Origin: Warburgia ugandensis
Taxonomy: Eukaryota; Streptophyta; Magnoliopsida; Canellales; Canellaceae
Direction of reading: 5' to 3'
DNA length: 64,000 bases
NCBI GenBank assembly: GCA_035236585.1
Contig: CP141136.1
Location: 25,459,426-25,523,425 of the forward strand
Part shown: positions 10,286-21,752 of the stretch, one piece after another
Numbering within the stretch: the stretch's first letter is position 1
Layout: every line of letters starts with the position of its first letter
Notes under the pieces: generated by a model
What the model saw: only the letters and a program-made list of their open reading frames with translations
The model's database searches: none
Told to the model about the DNA's origin: nothing
Made by a program: the position numbers and the translations under genes

Positions 10286-12059
10286 CATATATATCGCCAG
10301 CATTTTGGCTTTCGGTTTTGGCAGTGGTATGTAGAGCTAAAAAATGCCACTGAATAATAAAACAGCGAAAAAATGCCACTGAATAATAAAACCATAAACC
10401 ATCTTAGCAAACAAGCTGCATGATGCCCTCAACTATAGAGAAGTAGAAGTGCCATTGTATTGAATCTAACAACAACAGGAATGCTAGGCCGATAGCTGGT
10501 TAAGATATTTCCCCAGAACTACCCCTCATTTTTTCTATGAAAAAAAAGACCTTTGAATGATTGGATCCGTTCCTCTATTCTTCTAGGCTAGTATATATTA
10601 TAAACATAAAATACATTTGCTGCATGAGCTTAGCATCCCAAAAGCCATAGTTTTGGACTTAAATTGAGACCGTTGTTTATATTACGTCTATAAAAATTCA
10701 TCACTTGCTCGGATGCCAGATTTAATTTTCCACTTACCTTAATTATTTTTTGTCTTTATAAGCTTAAGAGCTTGACAATATATAAAACATATAGGAGCTC
10801 ATATACGATGTATGTGAATGAAGCCCACCTTCTGACTAATGAAACTCTTACAATGTTAGTTCTGAGTCATTTGATGATTCCAAGCCGTCTATTTTTGGAG
10901 GATTAGGTAATGGATATAAAGTGTAAACCCTTTTTACTATCTTCTTACTATCCATTTAAAAGCAAGTACTTAGGGACTTACAAGCTTCAAGTAGAGTTGG
11001 GTATTGATGCATGGGCATGTCCCATGCTTGATGAGGCCTGGGAAGTTTCAACTAAATGGTTCGGATCATTGAATAGGTGGCCTCTTTAATGCAAGACGCT
11101 CATGCTTTTCCCCTGAAAAATATGCAAACCCATCGTGGCTTGAGATAAGTTGAGATGAAAATCATCTCATCTTAGCTAATTGTTGAGTAGAATTTTCAGT
11201 CATCTCAAATCAGATCTAATCTCAAGCCAACCGACTTCATCTCAAGAACCACTAACACTGTTAAATACGATTGCTTGCTTAATCGATCGTAGTTCTCTGG
11301 CATTGGGCCGAAATTCTGTGTCGTTTGATGGATACATTCGGAGATCAATAGCTCACGACGAACTAACTCTTTGATCCGTAATGGACTTCAATTCTCCAGT
11401 TTCTAACTCATATGATCCCCCTTCAGTTACACCGCATAAAGGTGATAATTAGGATCGTTTGTTGGTAAGATCAATTGGGCATGATTGGGCATGCTTGGCT
11501 TACCTGAAAGGTGGTCTACCACGTATCTTAGATTGAAGTTGCTTGCACGCCCATGTACCCATGTATAAGCTATTGAACAGCTAAAGCACAACAATCATAC
11601 AAGAGCCTGATAAGCCATGGACCAAGATTTTGGATCTACCTTTCAGTTAAAAATGAAAAGGCAATGGTCCACAGTACGGTGACTGCAGTTTATGCTTACC
11701 CACAAGGATTGCAAAATTAGAAGGATGAGAACCCTTCAATAATGGAAATTCTAGTAGAGACCTTCCATTGGATGGTTTACAAAATTACCGGTTTTCTGGA
11801 TCATTGAAGAGTAGGTTCACATGAACCTTGTCCCGCTCAATGTTTTCAAGGAAAATATCAGTATCCACCATATGGAACTATAAAAAATTTCATAAATAGG
11901 AAATTAAACAAGTTCTAAAAGAAAGAAAAAAGGCTTAAAATCGTGGCACACAAGTGTCCGAAATATATCTTATTAATCAAATTATCACTTTACAAAATTT
12001 TCTCTGAGGAATCTTGCATCCGTAGTTCTCTCCTCTTCCTAAGTCCATCGGGATTTCCC
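10286..12059. other. Intergenic remnant of a repeat unit whose type II gene is missing
   Basis: The block at 10400-10420 (agcaaacaagctgcatgat) matches 7685 and 17990, and 10755-10930 (gagcttgacaata..., gagtcatttgatgattc, tttttggaggatta) matches the sequence just downstream of the type II copies at 22862 and 26700. The type II gene expected between them is not there. At 11131-11235 is a short inverted repeat of the ggcttgagat/atctcaagcc kind. 11880-12050 matches 24745-24900, the shared 3' flank of type I copies. Confidence 0.55.
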
Positions 12060-12337
12060 TCAGTTGGGTCCCCAACAGCTCAAATACATGACTTTTCTTA
12101 ACGACTCCTCTGAATGCTTGAATTTCTCCTCTCTACATCTATCCTCTGCAGATGCTAAAACAGAAGAATAAGAGGAACTGAATCTCTTTGCTTGAGTATA
12201 AGACCCAATATTCTTCTTTGCCTGTTGATGCAAACATCTAAGAGGATAATTCCATCTGGCAAAGCCATGATCTTTCAGAGCCTCAACTGCTCCACAACAC
12301 TGGCTGCAACAATCCACGCTTTGCTTGTTGAACTCAT
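12060..12337 (-). pseudogene. Type I wound-responsive pseudogene (2-bp insertion)
   Basis: The ATG at 12337 and the MSSTSKAWIVAASV codons are intact, then two extra bases (tg) after 'agtgttg' shift the frame before the GAVEALKD motif. Beyond that the GFARWNYPLRCLHQQ core and MYLSCWGPN end are perfectly readable in the shifted frame. The single small lesion suggests recent inactivation, or a sequence error. A TATA box is kept (12446-12454), but the promoter above it is cut off by the copia insertion at 12463. Confidence 0.8.
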
Positions 12338-12445
12338 TGTCTCTGCTTGAATTGGTTTTCTCCTGATTTCGGTTCCCTGAAAAGAAGGGAATTTGAAGTG
12401 GAACTGGTTTGCACTAGTGGATGAATGAAGCAAGAGCTGAAGAAA

Positions 12446-12454
12446 TTATATATA
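12446..12454 (-). promoter_or_regulatory. TATA box of the 12060-12337 copy
   Basis: The plus-strand ttatatata is identical to the TATA of the 4987-5271 gene and 110 bases before the ATG. The LTR of the copia element begins 9 bases further upstream, so the native upstream motifs are now 5.3 kb away, near 17820-17880. Confidence 0.6.
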
Positions 12455-12462
12455 GAGAAAAT

Positions 12463-12827
12463 TGTTGGGGATTTTCGTCCCCGCCCAAGATCATACACAC
12501 AAAAAAAACACAGAGTTTAACGTGGTTCGGCCAATAAGCCTACGTCCACGGGAGAGAATGATTTCACTATGAAACTGGGGTTTTACAGAGAGGTATACAC
12601 CGGGATTTTTCAGAGGAATGGGATTATATTTCTTGCCTTATTCGTATCCCTATTTATAGGGAATTTTCGGGTCTGATTTTCAACCCGTTTTACACAAATT
12701 CAAAGGTCGGTGGCGGTGGCGGCAGGCGCGCCCGCCGGCTATTGAAGTCGGCCGGTCGGCACCGTAACTGCGCGCCCGCCACCGTTGAATACGGCGGCCC
12801 GACCGGGAAATGGAGTACGGACCAACA
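12463..12827 (-). repeat. Copia LTR (3' LTR in element orientation), 365 bp
   Basis: It begins TGTTGGGGATT and ends CCAACA. The first 245 bases differ from the other LTR at only about four places; the last 115, which are very GC-rich, differ at many positions and in length. Confidence 0.92.
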
Positions 12828-12847
12828 AATCTCCCCCCTCCGGGCCC
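12828..12847 (-). other. Polypurine tract of the copia element
   Basis: Read on the minus strand, the bases just before the LTR are a purine run (GGAGGGGGGAGATT), the expected plus-strand priming site. Confidence 0.75.
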
Positions 12848-13005
12848 ATTAACCGAAGGAGGTTTCTTCACGTATGGACTTTAGCGAAGCCCATCCCGGC
12901 CAATTCTACTGCAACTCTCGAACTTGCTTCGAGGTAATGCTTTTGTCATCATATCTGAACTATTATCGTCAGTATGAATTTTCTCAAGCTCTAACGACTT
13001 CGAGA

Positions 13006-16000
13006 CTAAAATATCACGTATCCAATGATACCGAACATCAATGTGCTTTGACCTTCCATGAAAAGTAGAATTCTTGCTTCAAGGTGTATAAGCACTTTGT
13101 ATCCTTGAAATAACGCATACCTCTTACTCGCATAAAGCCAAGTTCGTTCACAAACTTCTTCATCCACAATAACTCTTTGCATGCTTCCGTCACAAGAATA
13201 AACTCGGCCTACATTGTAGATAAGGCAACACACTTCGTAACTTTGATTGCCATGACACGGCTCCCCCGCAAAAGTAATCAAGTAGCCCGAAGTAGACTTC
13301 CTCGTGTCAATATCACCAGCCATATGCGGATCGGTGTAGCCCTCAAGCACGGACTTGCAGTGCGAATCCCAAACACAACTTAGAAGTACCACGTAGATAT
13401 CTCAATATCCACTTCACTTTGCATTCCAATGTTCTTTTCTGGATTTGATAGAAAACGGCTCACTTTGTATAGCTTGCATATGTAATGTACGGTCTAGTGC
13501 ATACCATGGCATACATAAGACCGCCATAAATTTGAGCATAAGGAACATCTTGCATGTATTCCTTCTCGGCATCACTTGTTGGAACTTGATTCTTACTAAG
13601 CTTAAAATGAGTAGCAAAAGGTGTCTAACCACTTTAGCTTTATCCATGTGAAATCGTTGAAGTACCTTTTCTATGTACTTCTCGAGATGACCATAACCTC
13701 TTATTCTTCCATCACGAATGATAGAAATCCGAGAATCTGTCTCGCGGATCCTAAGTCTTTCATAGCAAAGACTTTGTTCTACCTCCTTCTTTAATGACGA
13801 TCCTTGAAGAGCTTCTTCCAACAATAAGTATATCGTCGACATAGAGTAGTAAGATGATGAAATCATCTTCTGAGAATCTCTGCACAAACACACAGTGATC
13901 TGAAGTAGTCTTTCGATAACCTTGTTGGGTCATGAGCACTCGAACTTCCGGTACCAAGTCGGGAGCCTGCTTTAAGCCATACGGACTCTTCTTCGACTTG
14001 CGGACATACTTCTCTTTGCCTTTAGCAACAACCCTTCGCTCCATATATATCTCCTCCTCTAAGTCACCGTGGAGGAGCAGCTGCTCACATCCATGCTGCT
14101 TCAACCTCAGGATCAAGGTTTGAGGCCAAACCTAATACAACTCGGATTGAAGACATTTTAACAACAGGAGAAAATATCTCCTCGAAATCAACACCTTTCC
14201 TTTGACCAAAGCCTGTCCCGACAAGTCTAGCTTTGTATCGTGGTTGTGAAGTGTCACCTTCGTACTACCCCGTATATCCACCGATTCTTCAAAGCTTGTA
14301 CTGCCCTTGAAGTAATCTTACCGGCTCAAAGTGTGGTTGTCTTGTAAGGATTTCATCTCATCCTTCATAGCTGCAATCCACTCTACATTCTCTTCACTTT
14401 CAACTGCCTCTGTGTAGCTCTCAGGTTCTCCCCCGTCAGTGAGGAGTACGTACTCATCTGATGAATATCGAGTGGAGGGTTGACGATCTCTCGAACTTCG
14501 TCTCAATGAAGCGCTAGTTCCTCGGTAGGAACCTCTGTGAATATCATCGACCTACGACGAAACATCCATGTCTTCGGCGACTTCATGTTCTCCCTCGGCT
14601 TTGATTATCTTGAACATCAACTGGAGCACCACCATGGTCATTGGTGCCATCTACACTTGGCGTATGTGAAACAGGAACTGGATCTAAATCTGTTAGAGTA
14701 TCAGAACTTTGAGTTTCTGATACTTTGGCTTTGTCGATGTGTTCAATGGTTTGGTCTTCCATAAAGACCACATCACGACTTCTAACCCGGCTTCTTTGCA
14801 ACGGGATCATATGGCACAGAACCAAACTCATCCCGCCCATACCGATGAAAATGCATTGTTTGGTCTTGACGTCTAACTTGGACCTCTCATCCTTAGGTAT
14901 ATGTACAAATGCTTTGCACCCAAATACGCAAATGATCGTAAGAGACATCTTTTCCATACCATAGCTCATCGGGAACATCCGCATTCAAGGCAACTATTGG
15001 AGATAGGTTAATAACATAGGCTGCGGTGTATAGCGCCTCACCCCCAGGAAAGGCAGGCGGCTTTTGCTTGAAAGCAAGCATGTGACCCTCTCCATCAATG
15101 TCCTGTTCATCCTTTCTGCTAAACCATTTAGCTGAGGAGTCTTCGGAGGAGTTCTTTGATGTCTGATCCCTTGCTTCTTACAATAAGCATCGAAAGGTCC
15201 ACAATACTCGCCACCGTTGTACGTGCGAATGCATTTGAGCTTCTTCCCGTTTGTTTCTCTCAACAGACGCTTGAAATTCTTTAAACTTGTCAAGCACCTG
15301 ATCCTTAGTTTTCAAAACATAGACCCAGAGTTTCCTGGAATAATCATCAATAAATGTGACAAAATATAATGCACCACCAAATGTGCGTACCTTCATAGGA
15401 CCCATACATCTAAATGTACCAATTCAGAAATGCGCTGGCTTTACCGGAAGAATGATGGCTTTTGAAGGAAACTCGTTGCTGCTTCCCGGCAAGACAATGA
15501 GCACATTTGCTCACCTTTGTAGCTTTGAGCCATGAAAGCAAATTCTTCTTGACTAGACAACCTAGTCCTTTCTCACTCATGTGGTGAGCAGCACCGTGCC
15601 ACAACTCGAAGAAACCCAAAACATCAATGCGTTCACAAAGTTAATAGGAATCGAAGCTTGCATCACATACAAGCTAGATGATTTCTTCCCTACGGCGACC
15701 CTACAAGCGCTCCCTTAGAGAGCTTCCACATGTCCATCGCAAAAGGTACTACGGTACCCATCATTATCAAGCTTTCTTCCTGATATTAAGTTCGGTCGGA
15801 TATACGGGTACATGTCGAACGTCCTCTTGAGAATCAACCTTGTTCGCGTTGTTGGTGTCCAAACAGACGGATCCGATACCAACAACCTTTGATAGCCCAT
15901 GGGTACCCATCTTCCAACACTCCAAAGTCACCGGGAGTGTACGAGGTGAAAAACTCCCTCCTCGAGGTAACATGAAAAAGAAGCACCACTTTGTCGACAA

Positions 16001-16871
16001 CCCATCCAATCTCATTGGAGGCTAGGTTGATTTCATTTTCATCACGGACCACAACAAGGCTCTCGAAGTAGTGGCGACTACACGATCATTCCCCTCATCA
16101 TTTCTTTCTCTCTCGCTGGCATTTTGTTTTGTTCTCGGCTTTCCACTTGTAACACCGCCTTTTAATGTGACCCTTCTTGCCACAATAATTGCATTCCGAG
16201 ATTCTTGTATACGGACTTAGACTTACTCCCGCTTCTATTATTCTTCTCCGTCCTTTGATCTTGCTTCTCCCTCGATTTTACGAGATCAAAATCTCGGTGT
16301 GATGTGGTGACAACTTGAGCTCGTCGCCTCATTTCTTCATTTAGAACTGCGCTTCTCGCGAGATTCCCATGTCACACCACACAGGTAGAATTAGCTAAGA
16401 AACAGGGAAATTTTCCCATGAGTCGAGCAAAGTATTTAAAAGCCACAAGCCTATGATATCATTGTCAAACCCGACGCCAACATCGAATAGTTCGAAAGCA
16501 TCCCATTAATTCGTTCATGTGGTCAAAAATAGAACTCCCTTCCTTGTATCTCAGGTGCATTGCTTGATTAAGCAGGAATAACTTATTATTTGTAGTTCTA
16601 GAAGTATACAAGGTTTCCAACTTGATCCATAGAGTTCTAGCATGTGTCTTATTTTGAATATGATTCAAAACATTATCTTCCACCCATTGCCAAATGAAAC
16701 CACATACCTATTCATGTTCGAAAGCCCACTCATCTTCGGACTTATCCTCCTGGTTTTGAGTAAGAAACAGGTAGATGTAATTTCTTCACAAAGAAGATCT
16801 TTCATTTTTCCCTTCCACTTGTGATAGTTAGTACCATTTAAGCAAATCATTTTGCTCATGTTTGCCTCCAT
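13006..16871 (-). pseudogene. Broken gag-pol of the copia element
   Basis: Read right to left: gag begins near 16871 (MEANMSKMICLNGTNYHKWK) and continues at 16465-16683 with the LWIKLETLY and FLLNQAMHLRYKEG segments. A CCHC zinc knuckle (CNYCGKKGHIKRRC) lies near 16150-16195. GAG-pre-integrase is at 15410-15619 (CAHCLAGKQ). Integrase is at 14994-15405 (FIDDYSRKLWVY, GGEY, PQLNGLAERMNRTL). The copia RT is at 13760-14506 with YGLKQAP and LLLYVDDILIVG. RNase H is at 13006-13392 with DIDTRKSTSGYLITFAGEP. Adjacent pieces fall in different frames, with at least seven frameshifts. Confidence 0.9.
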
Positions 16872-17417
16872 AAGTAAAGAAAAGTACTTGCAATTTCAGG
16901 GAGAAAATCTTACAAATATGAGAACACCACCTGCGTTTGCCAGAAGCCCTGGTCTATCCCCCTTGAAAACACGCCAAAAATAGGTCTACTCCGGTCGAAT
17001 CCTTGTTGCAACTCGTTACTATTGCAACTCAGCTACGATTGCACTCGAACTGTTGTAACCCGGTACTGTTGTAATACGCTCTTTGTTTCAACTCATTCTT
17101 GTGCAAATGCACTACTATTTGCACTGCTTGTCTTACAACTCTATACCGTTGTTGTAACTCAGGTATTTGGTGAAACTCGAAGCGTGGAACCCGCACAGTG
17201 CTTGTGCCAACTCAAGATCGTAGTAATCTTGTAGCGATTACTGAGCCGACAAGCGGTATGATGATGCTTTTAATTGTAGCAACATGATAACGTGCTTTTC
17301 CTTTGTAGCGGCAATGATGATTACTTGTAGCAAGCATGGCAGGCAGTTTTCTTCCTCCTCGACCGCCACTTCGGGAATTGCAAATCCATTTTACCGCCTC
17401 ATTTTCAGCGTAACCGA

Positions 17418-17429
17418 GCTCTGATACCA
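17418..17429 (-). other. Primer-binding site (initiator-Met tRNA)
   Basis: gctctgatacca is the reverse complement of TGGTATCAGAGC, two bases inside the right LTR. It sets the element's orientation. Confidence 0.88.
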
Positions 17430-17431
17430 CT

Positions 17432-17788
17432 TGTTGGGGATTTTCTTCCCCGCCCAAGATCATACACACAAAAAAAAACACAGAGTTTAACGTGGTTCGG
17501 CCAATAAGCTTACGTCCACGGGAGAGAATGATTTCACTATGAAACTGGGGTTTTACAGAGAGGTATACACCGAGATTTTTCAGAGGAATGGGATTATATT
17601 TCTTGCCTTATTCGTATCCCTATTTATAGGGAATTTTCGGGTCTGATTTTCAACCCGTTTTACACAAATTCAAAGGTCGGTGGCGGTGGCCGACGGCGCC
17701 CGCCAGCTATTGAAGTCGGCCAAGACCGGCACCCATTGCGCCGCCACCGTTGAATACGGCGGCCGACTGAAATGGGTCTGGACCAACA
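17432..17788 (-). repeat. Copia LTR (5' LTR in element orientation), 357 bp
   Basis: It has the same TGTTGGGGATT start and CCAACA end as the copy at 12463. A conserved 'cctatttatagggaattttc' segment could contain promoter signals. It is followed directly by the AAAAT target duplication and the interrupted type I promoter. Confidence 0.92.
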
Positions 17789-17793
17789 AAAAT

Positions 17794-18089
17794 AATCAAA
17801 ACTGAAGGGCTTCTCTGCAAGAGCCGATGGTTTTTGCAAAACCGGGTTCTTTGTTCCAACATATCGGCAGCAGTTTTGGCTTTGTTAGCTGAAGTCTATC
17901 GGTTTGGTAGATTGTAAATTGATTGCTCAAATGCCCTAAGTTAGATTTGGAAAGGCTAAAATGCCCTTCGGTAGTCAACTTAGCAAGCCAGCTGCATGAC
18001 GGAAAAGTTCGATGTACCGTTGGATTGAATCCCACCACAATCTATGGGAAGTTATATATCTTCGCTGGGAACCATAGTTATAAAAAGCT
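17794..18089. other. Displaced upstream region of the 12060 type I copy
   Basis: The block 'ggcttctctgcaagagcc', 'gcaaaaccgggttc', 'ttccaacatatcggcagcagttttggc' and 'agcaagccagctgcatga' matches promoter blocks at 7490-7560, 10060-10130 and 25330-25410. It is the native promoter of the copy at 12060-12337, pushed away by the retrotransposon. Confidence 0.7.
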
Positions 18090-18696
18090 CTTCTTTTGCC
18101 TCTTTTTCATGAGCCCTAACAAAGTTTAAAAAGACACATATTTTTCAATTAAACTTGTTACTTATTTATTTATTTATGTTTTCCTTAAAACCCGCGTTTT
18201 GAAAAAAAAAAAAAAAAACTGCAAATTTTTAGAAATTTTTTCCCAATTTCCCAATTTTTTATATTCTTTTATATCAACATGTCAACCTAAACTTTACGTG
18301 CGTCTACAATAATATAATTTATCTAGAATATTATGCTTTAATTTTATTTATAATAATAACTACTTTAGGCTTAAAATGTCATTAAATGTATTGTTATTCA
18401 TTAAAATGTCTTCTTTTGCCTCTTTTTAATGAGCCTAATAAATTTTAAAAAGACACATATTTTTCAATAAAACTTACTATTTATTTATGTTTTTTTAACC
18501 CGTGTTTTTAAAAAACTGCAATTTTTTAGAATATTTTCTAATTTCCTATTTTCAAAATTCTTTTATATCAACATGTCAACCTAAACTTTACTTGCGTCTA
18601 TAACAATATAATTTATCTAGAATATTATACTGCTTTAATTTTATTTATAATAATAACTACTTTAGGCTTAAAATGTCATTAAGTGTATTGTTATTA
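18090..18696. repeat. Tandem duplication, unit about 320 bp
   Basis: Copy 1 starts at 18090 and copy 2 at 18410, both with cttcttttgcctcttttt. Both carry 'aaaaagacacatatttttca', a poly-A/T-rich centre, 'tatatcaacatgtcaacctaaactttac' in two parts, and 'ataataactactttaggcttaaaatgtcatta'. It is AT-rich and non-coding. Confidence 0.85.
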
Positions 18697-19332
18697 TTTG
18701 CGTTTTCATTTTACAATTTTAAAATCTGTGGCCCTTTTTCCCAACTCTTGTATGAGGTTTTTAAAATTTCCAACTTTTTACTGTGCCGTCTTGTTCCCCA
18801 GACTGCCTCAACATCGTAACTAGTCTTGGGACATATAAGGCAGCCAACCTTCAAGTAATGAGTGCTAGTTTGCGAAATGAGGGCAAAGTTTGGTACATGA
18901 GACATCCATGTTAGTATTAAATTGATGGTTTAGATCACTCAAAAACTTTAGCTTTATAGAACAGTTGCCCCAAACTTAAAGGGGCTCTACCACCACTAAT
19001 CAGCCCTCACGTAACCTTCCAATGGCCCATTCCAAGCATAATTATATTCAGTGGCCAAGCTAAATGCCGAACGGGACTGAGAAGCTAAGTCCGTGCAGTC
19101 CATGACATTAGGCCATTGCTCGCATTCCTCCTACAGGCTTACAGCCCACGATGACCCAGAGACTCTTGAAAACTCTCCGAAGGCCCGCTTCCTTAAACCA
19201 CCGTCTAAAGCTTACAAGGCGCCTTCCTTTCTACCCCACTTATTTGATGCTTCGTAAGCTCCATTAGAAAATACAAGCACGAACTCCCAAACTTGCTGTT
19301 TATCCCGTAACTTTTTCGTTCCTACCATAAAG
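18697..19332. other. Upstream region of a type II pseudogene, no gene seen
   Basis: Blocks such as 'aaaggggctctaccaccactaatcagcc' and 'gatgacccagagactcttgaaaactctcc' match 22495-22650 and 26430-26470, upstream of the other type II copies, so this belongs to the duplicated unit. Confidence 0.6.
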
Positions 19333-19512
19333 ATGAGAAGTAAACGCGTCCGTGGATCAGAATCAGCCTTGGAAAACATCTTTTAGAGTACGGTACGGGA
19401 TCCTGGCAGCAAGTCTAAGAGCCTCAGGTGGATCTGGTGGCTCTGGATGTGGGGAAGAGAGAACGGATGTGGAGAAAGGGAAAGGATGGGGGCGAAGGTT
19501 GGGCAGGGATCG
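19333..19512 (+). pseudogene. Type II CWGPN-tail pseudogene
   Basis: It aligns to the intact gene at 8284 from ATG AGA AGT onward (atcagaatcagcctt, ggcaagtctaa, tttggatgtggggaagagag in altered form). An in-frame TAG follows 17 codons in, and the frame shifts later. The sequence for the CWGPN end is lost after about 19512. It is the partner of the type I copy at 12060, separated by the copia insertion. Confidence 0.75.
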
Positions 19513-19755
19513 ATGGCTTCGGTCTTTCAAAAACAGACTTTCGGGGCCAGATCTACTCCACCAGACGCTCCTTACAGTTGCGCTTACGGACTCTTCAATG
19601 AATATGCTACCATATGTATTACTCATGCATAATTTAAGGGAGAATCAGAACAAAAATCCATGAACATTCTTTTAGCATGATTTGAGTGTACTCCATTATA
19701 CCCGTTCACATGGTAAGAGACAGAATGTCTGGTGTAAATATCATTAATAGCCTTA

Positions 19756-19829
<74 letters not shown>

Positions 19830-20748
19830 GGGGGTGGGGGCGGGGGTGTTGTTGAGACTCAGATGTGTGATTTAGTTTTTCCAAAATACATTACATTAAT
19901 GTCTATCGTGAAGTAAAAATTGAAGGTCAGCTCAAAGGTACATCCTACACGTTCATTTCGAACCATTCTTTCAACAATGTTTATTATTGTTCATGTTTTT
20001 ATGAATAAAAGCACAAATTTTAATTTTTAGATTCACCTAATCAGCACTTATTAGTAATTCATAATAAGAGAAATCATATAAACTGCTCGTGGTTAGACCA
20101 ATGAGAGCAATCGACGAGGTCAGGTATAGTAAAGCAGTAGCAGGCTTTTGTATGGTAGACTTCTAGATGCGCATAGTTTAAGTCCTACATCATCTGTGAG
20201 TATGAATTTTGAGCTAGATATAAGGATTATGGTTGTCTCATATCATACAGATGTGTTTTGAGGGGATATGGTTCTAAGAAAACAAAACTACCAGGCTTTG
20301 GTCTGGGACTCGAGTCATTACAAGTTATATTAAAGCCAGATTCCCTTGTGACAGTGAGGCTAGGCCTCACGTGGTCACTCTTGTATATAAAGTCCACTAT
20401 AATAAAGTGATGTGCAAACCCATATAAGTATTCCTTAAAAACTTAAAACTAGTGTATAGATAAAACAAAGTAATTTTTTTATTTAATTACTTTCCTAAGT
20501 TGGTGGATTATCAGTCGTGAAAAGTTTTCTTTATCCATACTACATATGAAGAAAACTCTTAGGGCAAGAAATTAACCAATTTAGGGAATAACTTATACTA
20601 TAATAACTATAAAATGATTCAAGTTTAACGATAGCTATTAATAAATTTTTTAAAGATTAAAAGTCAGTTGCACTCTCACTTCCCACTCTTTCCTCTAGCT
20701 TGCTCTCTCATAATGAAGATATTGGTAAATTTTTAAGAAAAATGAAAA

Positions 20749-20827
<79 letters not shown>

Positions 20828-20954
20828 ATTTTACCACTAATATTTTTCAATTAGATGAATGGTTCATATCACTAAAAAATACAAATTATGTGCCCAATGT
20901 CAAACATTTTCAATAAAAAGCCATGGAAAACTTCCCACTATAGAAATCATCTCT
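19513..20954. other. Intergenic with two long dinucleotide repeats
   Basis: It holds (AG)n at 19760-19826 with a G-rich tail, and (CT)n at 20751-20822. The rest is AT-rich with no recognised gene. The apparent Arg/Glu-rich ORF across 19686-19916 is the AG repeat read in frame. Confidence 0.65.
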
Positions 20955-21283
20955 GTGATTTTTGTGATGGAAAGCTTTCCATTAAAAAAAAAAATGCACA
21001 TTGGGACCATCACTTATATTTGTTTTAGTGTTGTTCATCTGATTCGAGCTATCCAAGATGCCCTACATGTAAAAAATATCATCTATTAGATACCCCCTAG
21101 ATCACACTTGTTGCACCATTTAGAGTTGTGACATGGATGGTAAAATGTTGATCATTCATTTCATAATCCCAAGAGGTCCAACAAGCATGGCCTTACGAGT
21201 ACTCAATAGATGATATATATATTTTTATATGTAGGGCATCTAGGAAAGCCCAGTATGTAGTTTTTTAATTGAAAGCCATTAAA

Positions 21284-21290
<7 letters not shown>
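20955..21290. mobile_element. Foldback MITE, copy 1
   Basis: An inverted repeat centred near 21150. The left arm includes 'gatgccctacatgtaaaaaatatcatctattagata' in pieces; the right arm is its complement (catctattgagta..., gatgatatat, tatgtagggcatcta). There is no coding capacity. It belongs to the same family as the element at 21391-21752. Confidence 0.65.

Positions 21291-21378
<88 letters not shown>
21290..21378. repeat. Compound (CT)n(TA)n(TG)n microsatellite
   Basis: About 56 bases of CT, then TA, then TG repeats, lying exactly between two related MITEs. Confidence 0.95.
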
Positions 21379-21390
21379 AATTTTATCATT

Positions 21391-21752
21391 CTATGACTTT
21401 CCATTGAAAAATATATAAAAATGTAGCTGGCCCAACATTTGTATTTTTTAAATGATGCAAACCTTTCATCTAATTCCAGCTGTCCTAGATGCCCCACATA
21501 TAGACAATCCTATCTATTAGATAACAATAAGAGCAGGACCTTCTGAGGTTGTGAAATGGATGGTGAAACTTTCACCGTCCATTTCACAACCTCAAAAGGT
21601 CCAATAAGCATGGTCTTTGGGGTATCTACTAGATGAGATCTTTTGTACGTAGGACATCTAGGACAGCCCGAATCATATGATCTCTTCAAATCATTGAAAA
21701 AATATAAGTGATGAGTCTAGCATCCAACTTTTTCCAATAGAAAGCCATGAAC
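21391..21752. mobile_element. Foldback MITE, copy 2
   Basis: A long imperfect inverted repeat with its centre near 21566. The inner arms are nearly perfect (gaggttgtgaaatggatggt against accgtccatttcacaacctc), and the similarity continues outward through 'gtcctagatg' to 'ctttccattg' and 'caatagaaag'. It has no ORF. Confidence 0.75.

Larger units (their letters stand above)
12463..17788 (-). mobile_element. Ty1-copia LTR retrotransposon, 5326 bp, with 5-bp TSD
   Basis: Two LTRs (12463-12827 and 17432-17788) start TGTTGGGGATTTTC and end GGACCAACA. They are flanked by the direct repeat AAAAT (12458-12462 and 17789-17793). The PBS is next to the right LTR and the polypurine tract next to the left, so it is transcribed on the minus strand. 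Coding order on that strand is gag, zinc knuckle, GAG-pre-integrase, integrase, reverse transcriptase, RNase H, which defines Ty1/copia. The reading frame is broken many times, so it is non-autonomous as sequenced. It separates the type I copy at 12060 from its type II partner at 19333. Confidence 0.93.

Noticed and set aside
19686-19916. ORF with a long Arg/Glu repeat
   Set aside because: It is the (AG)n microsatellite read in one frame; no flanking coding signal.
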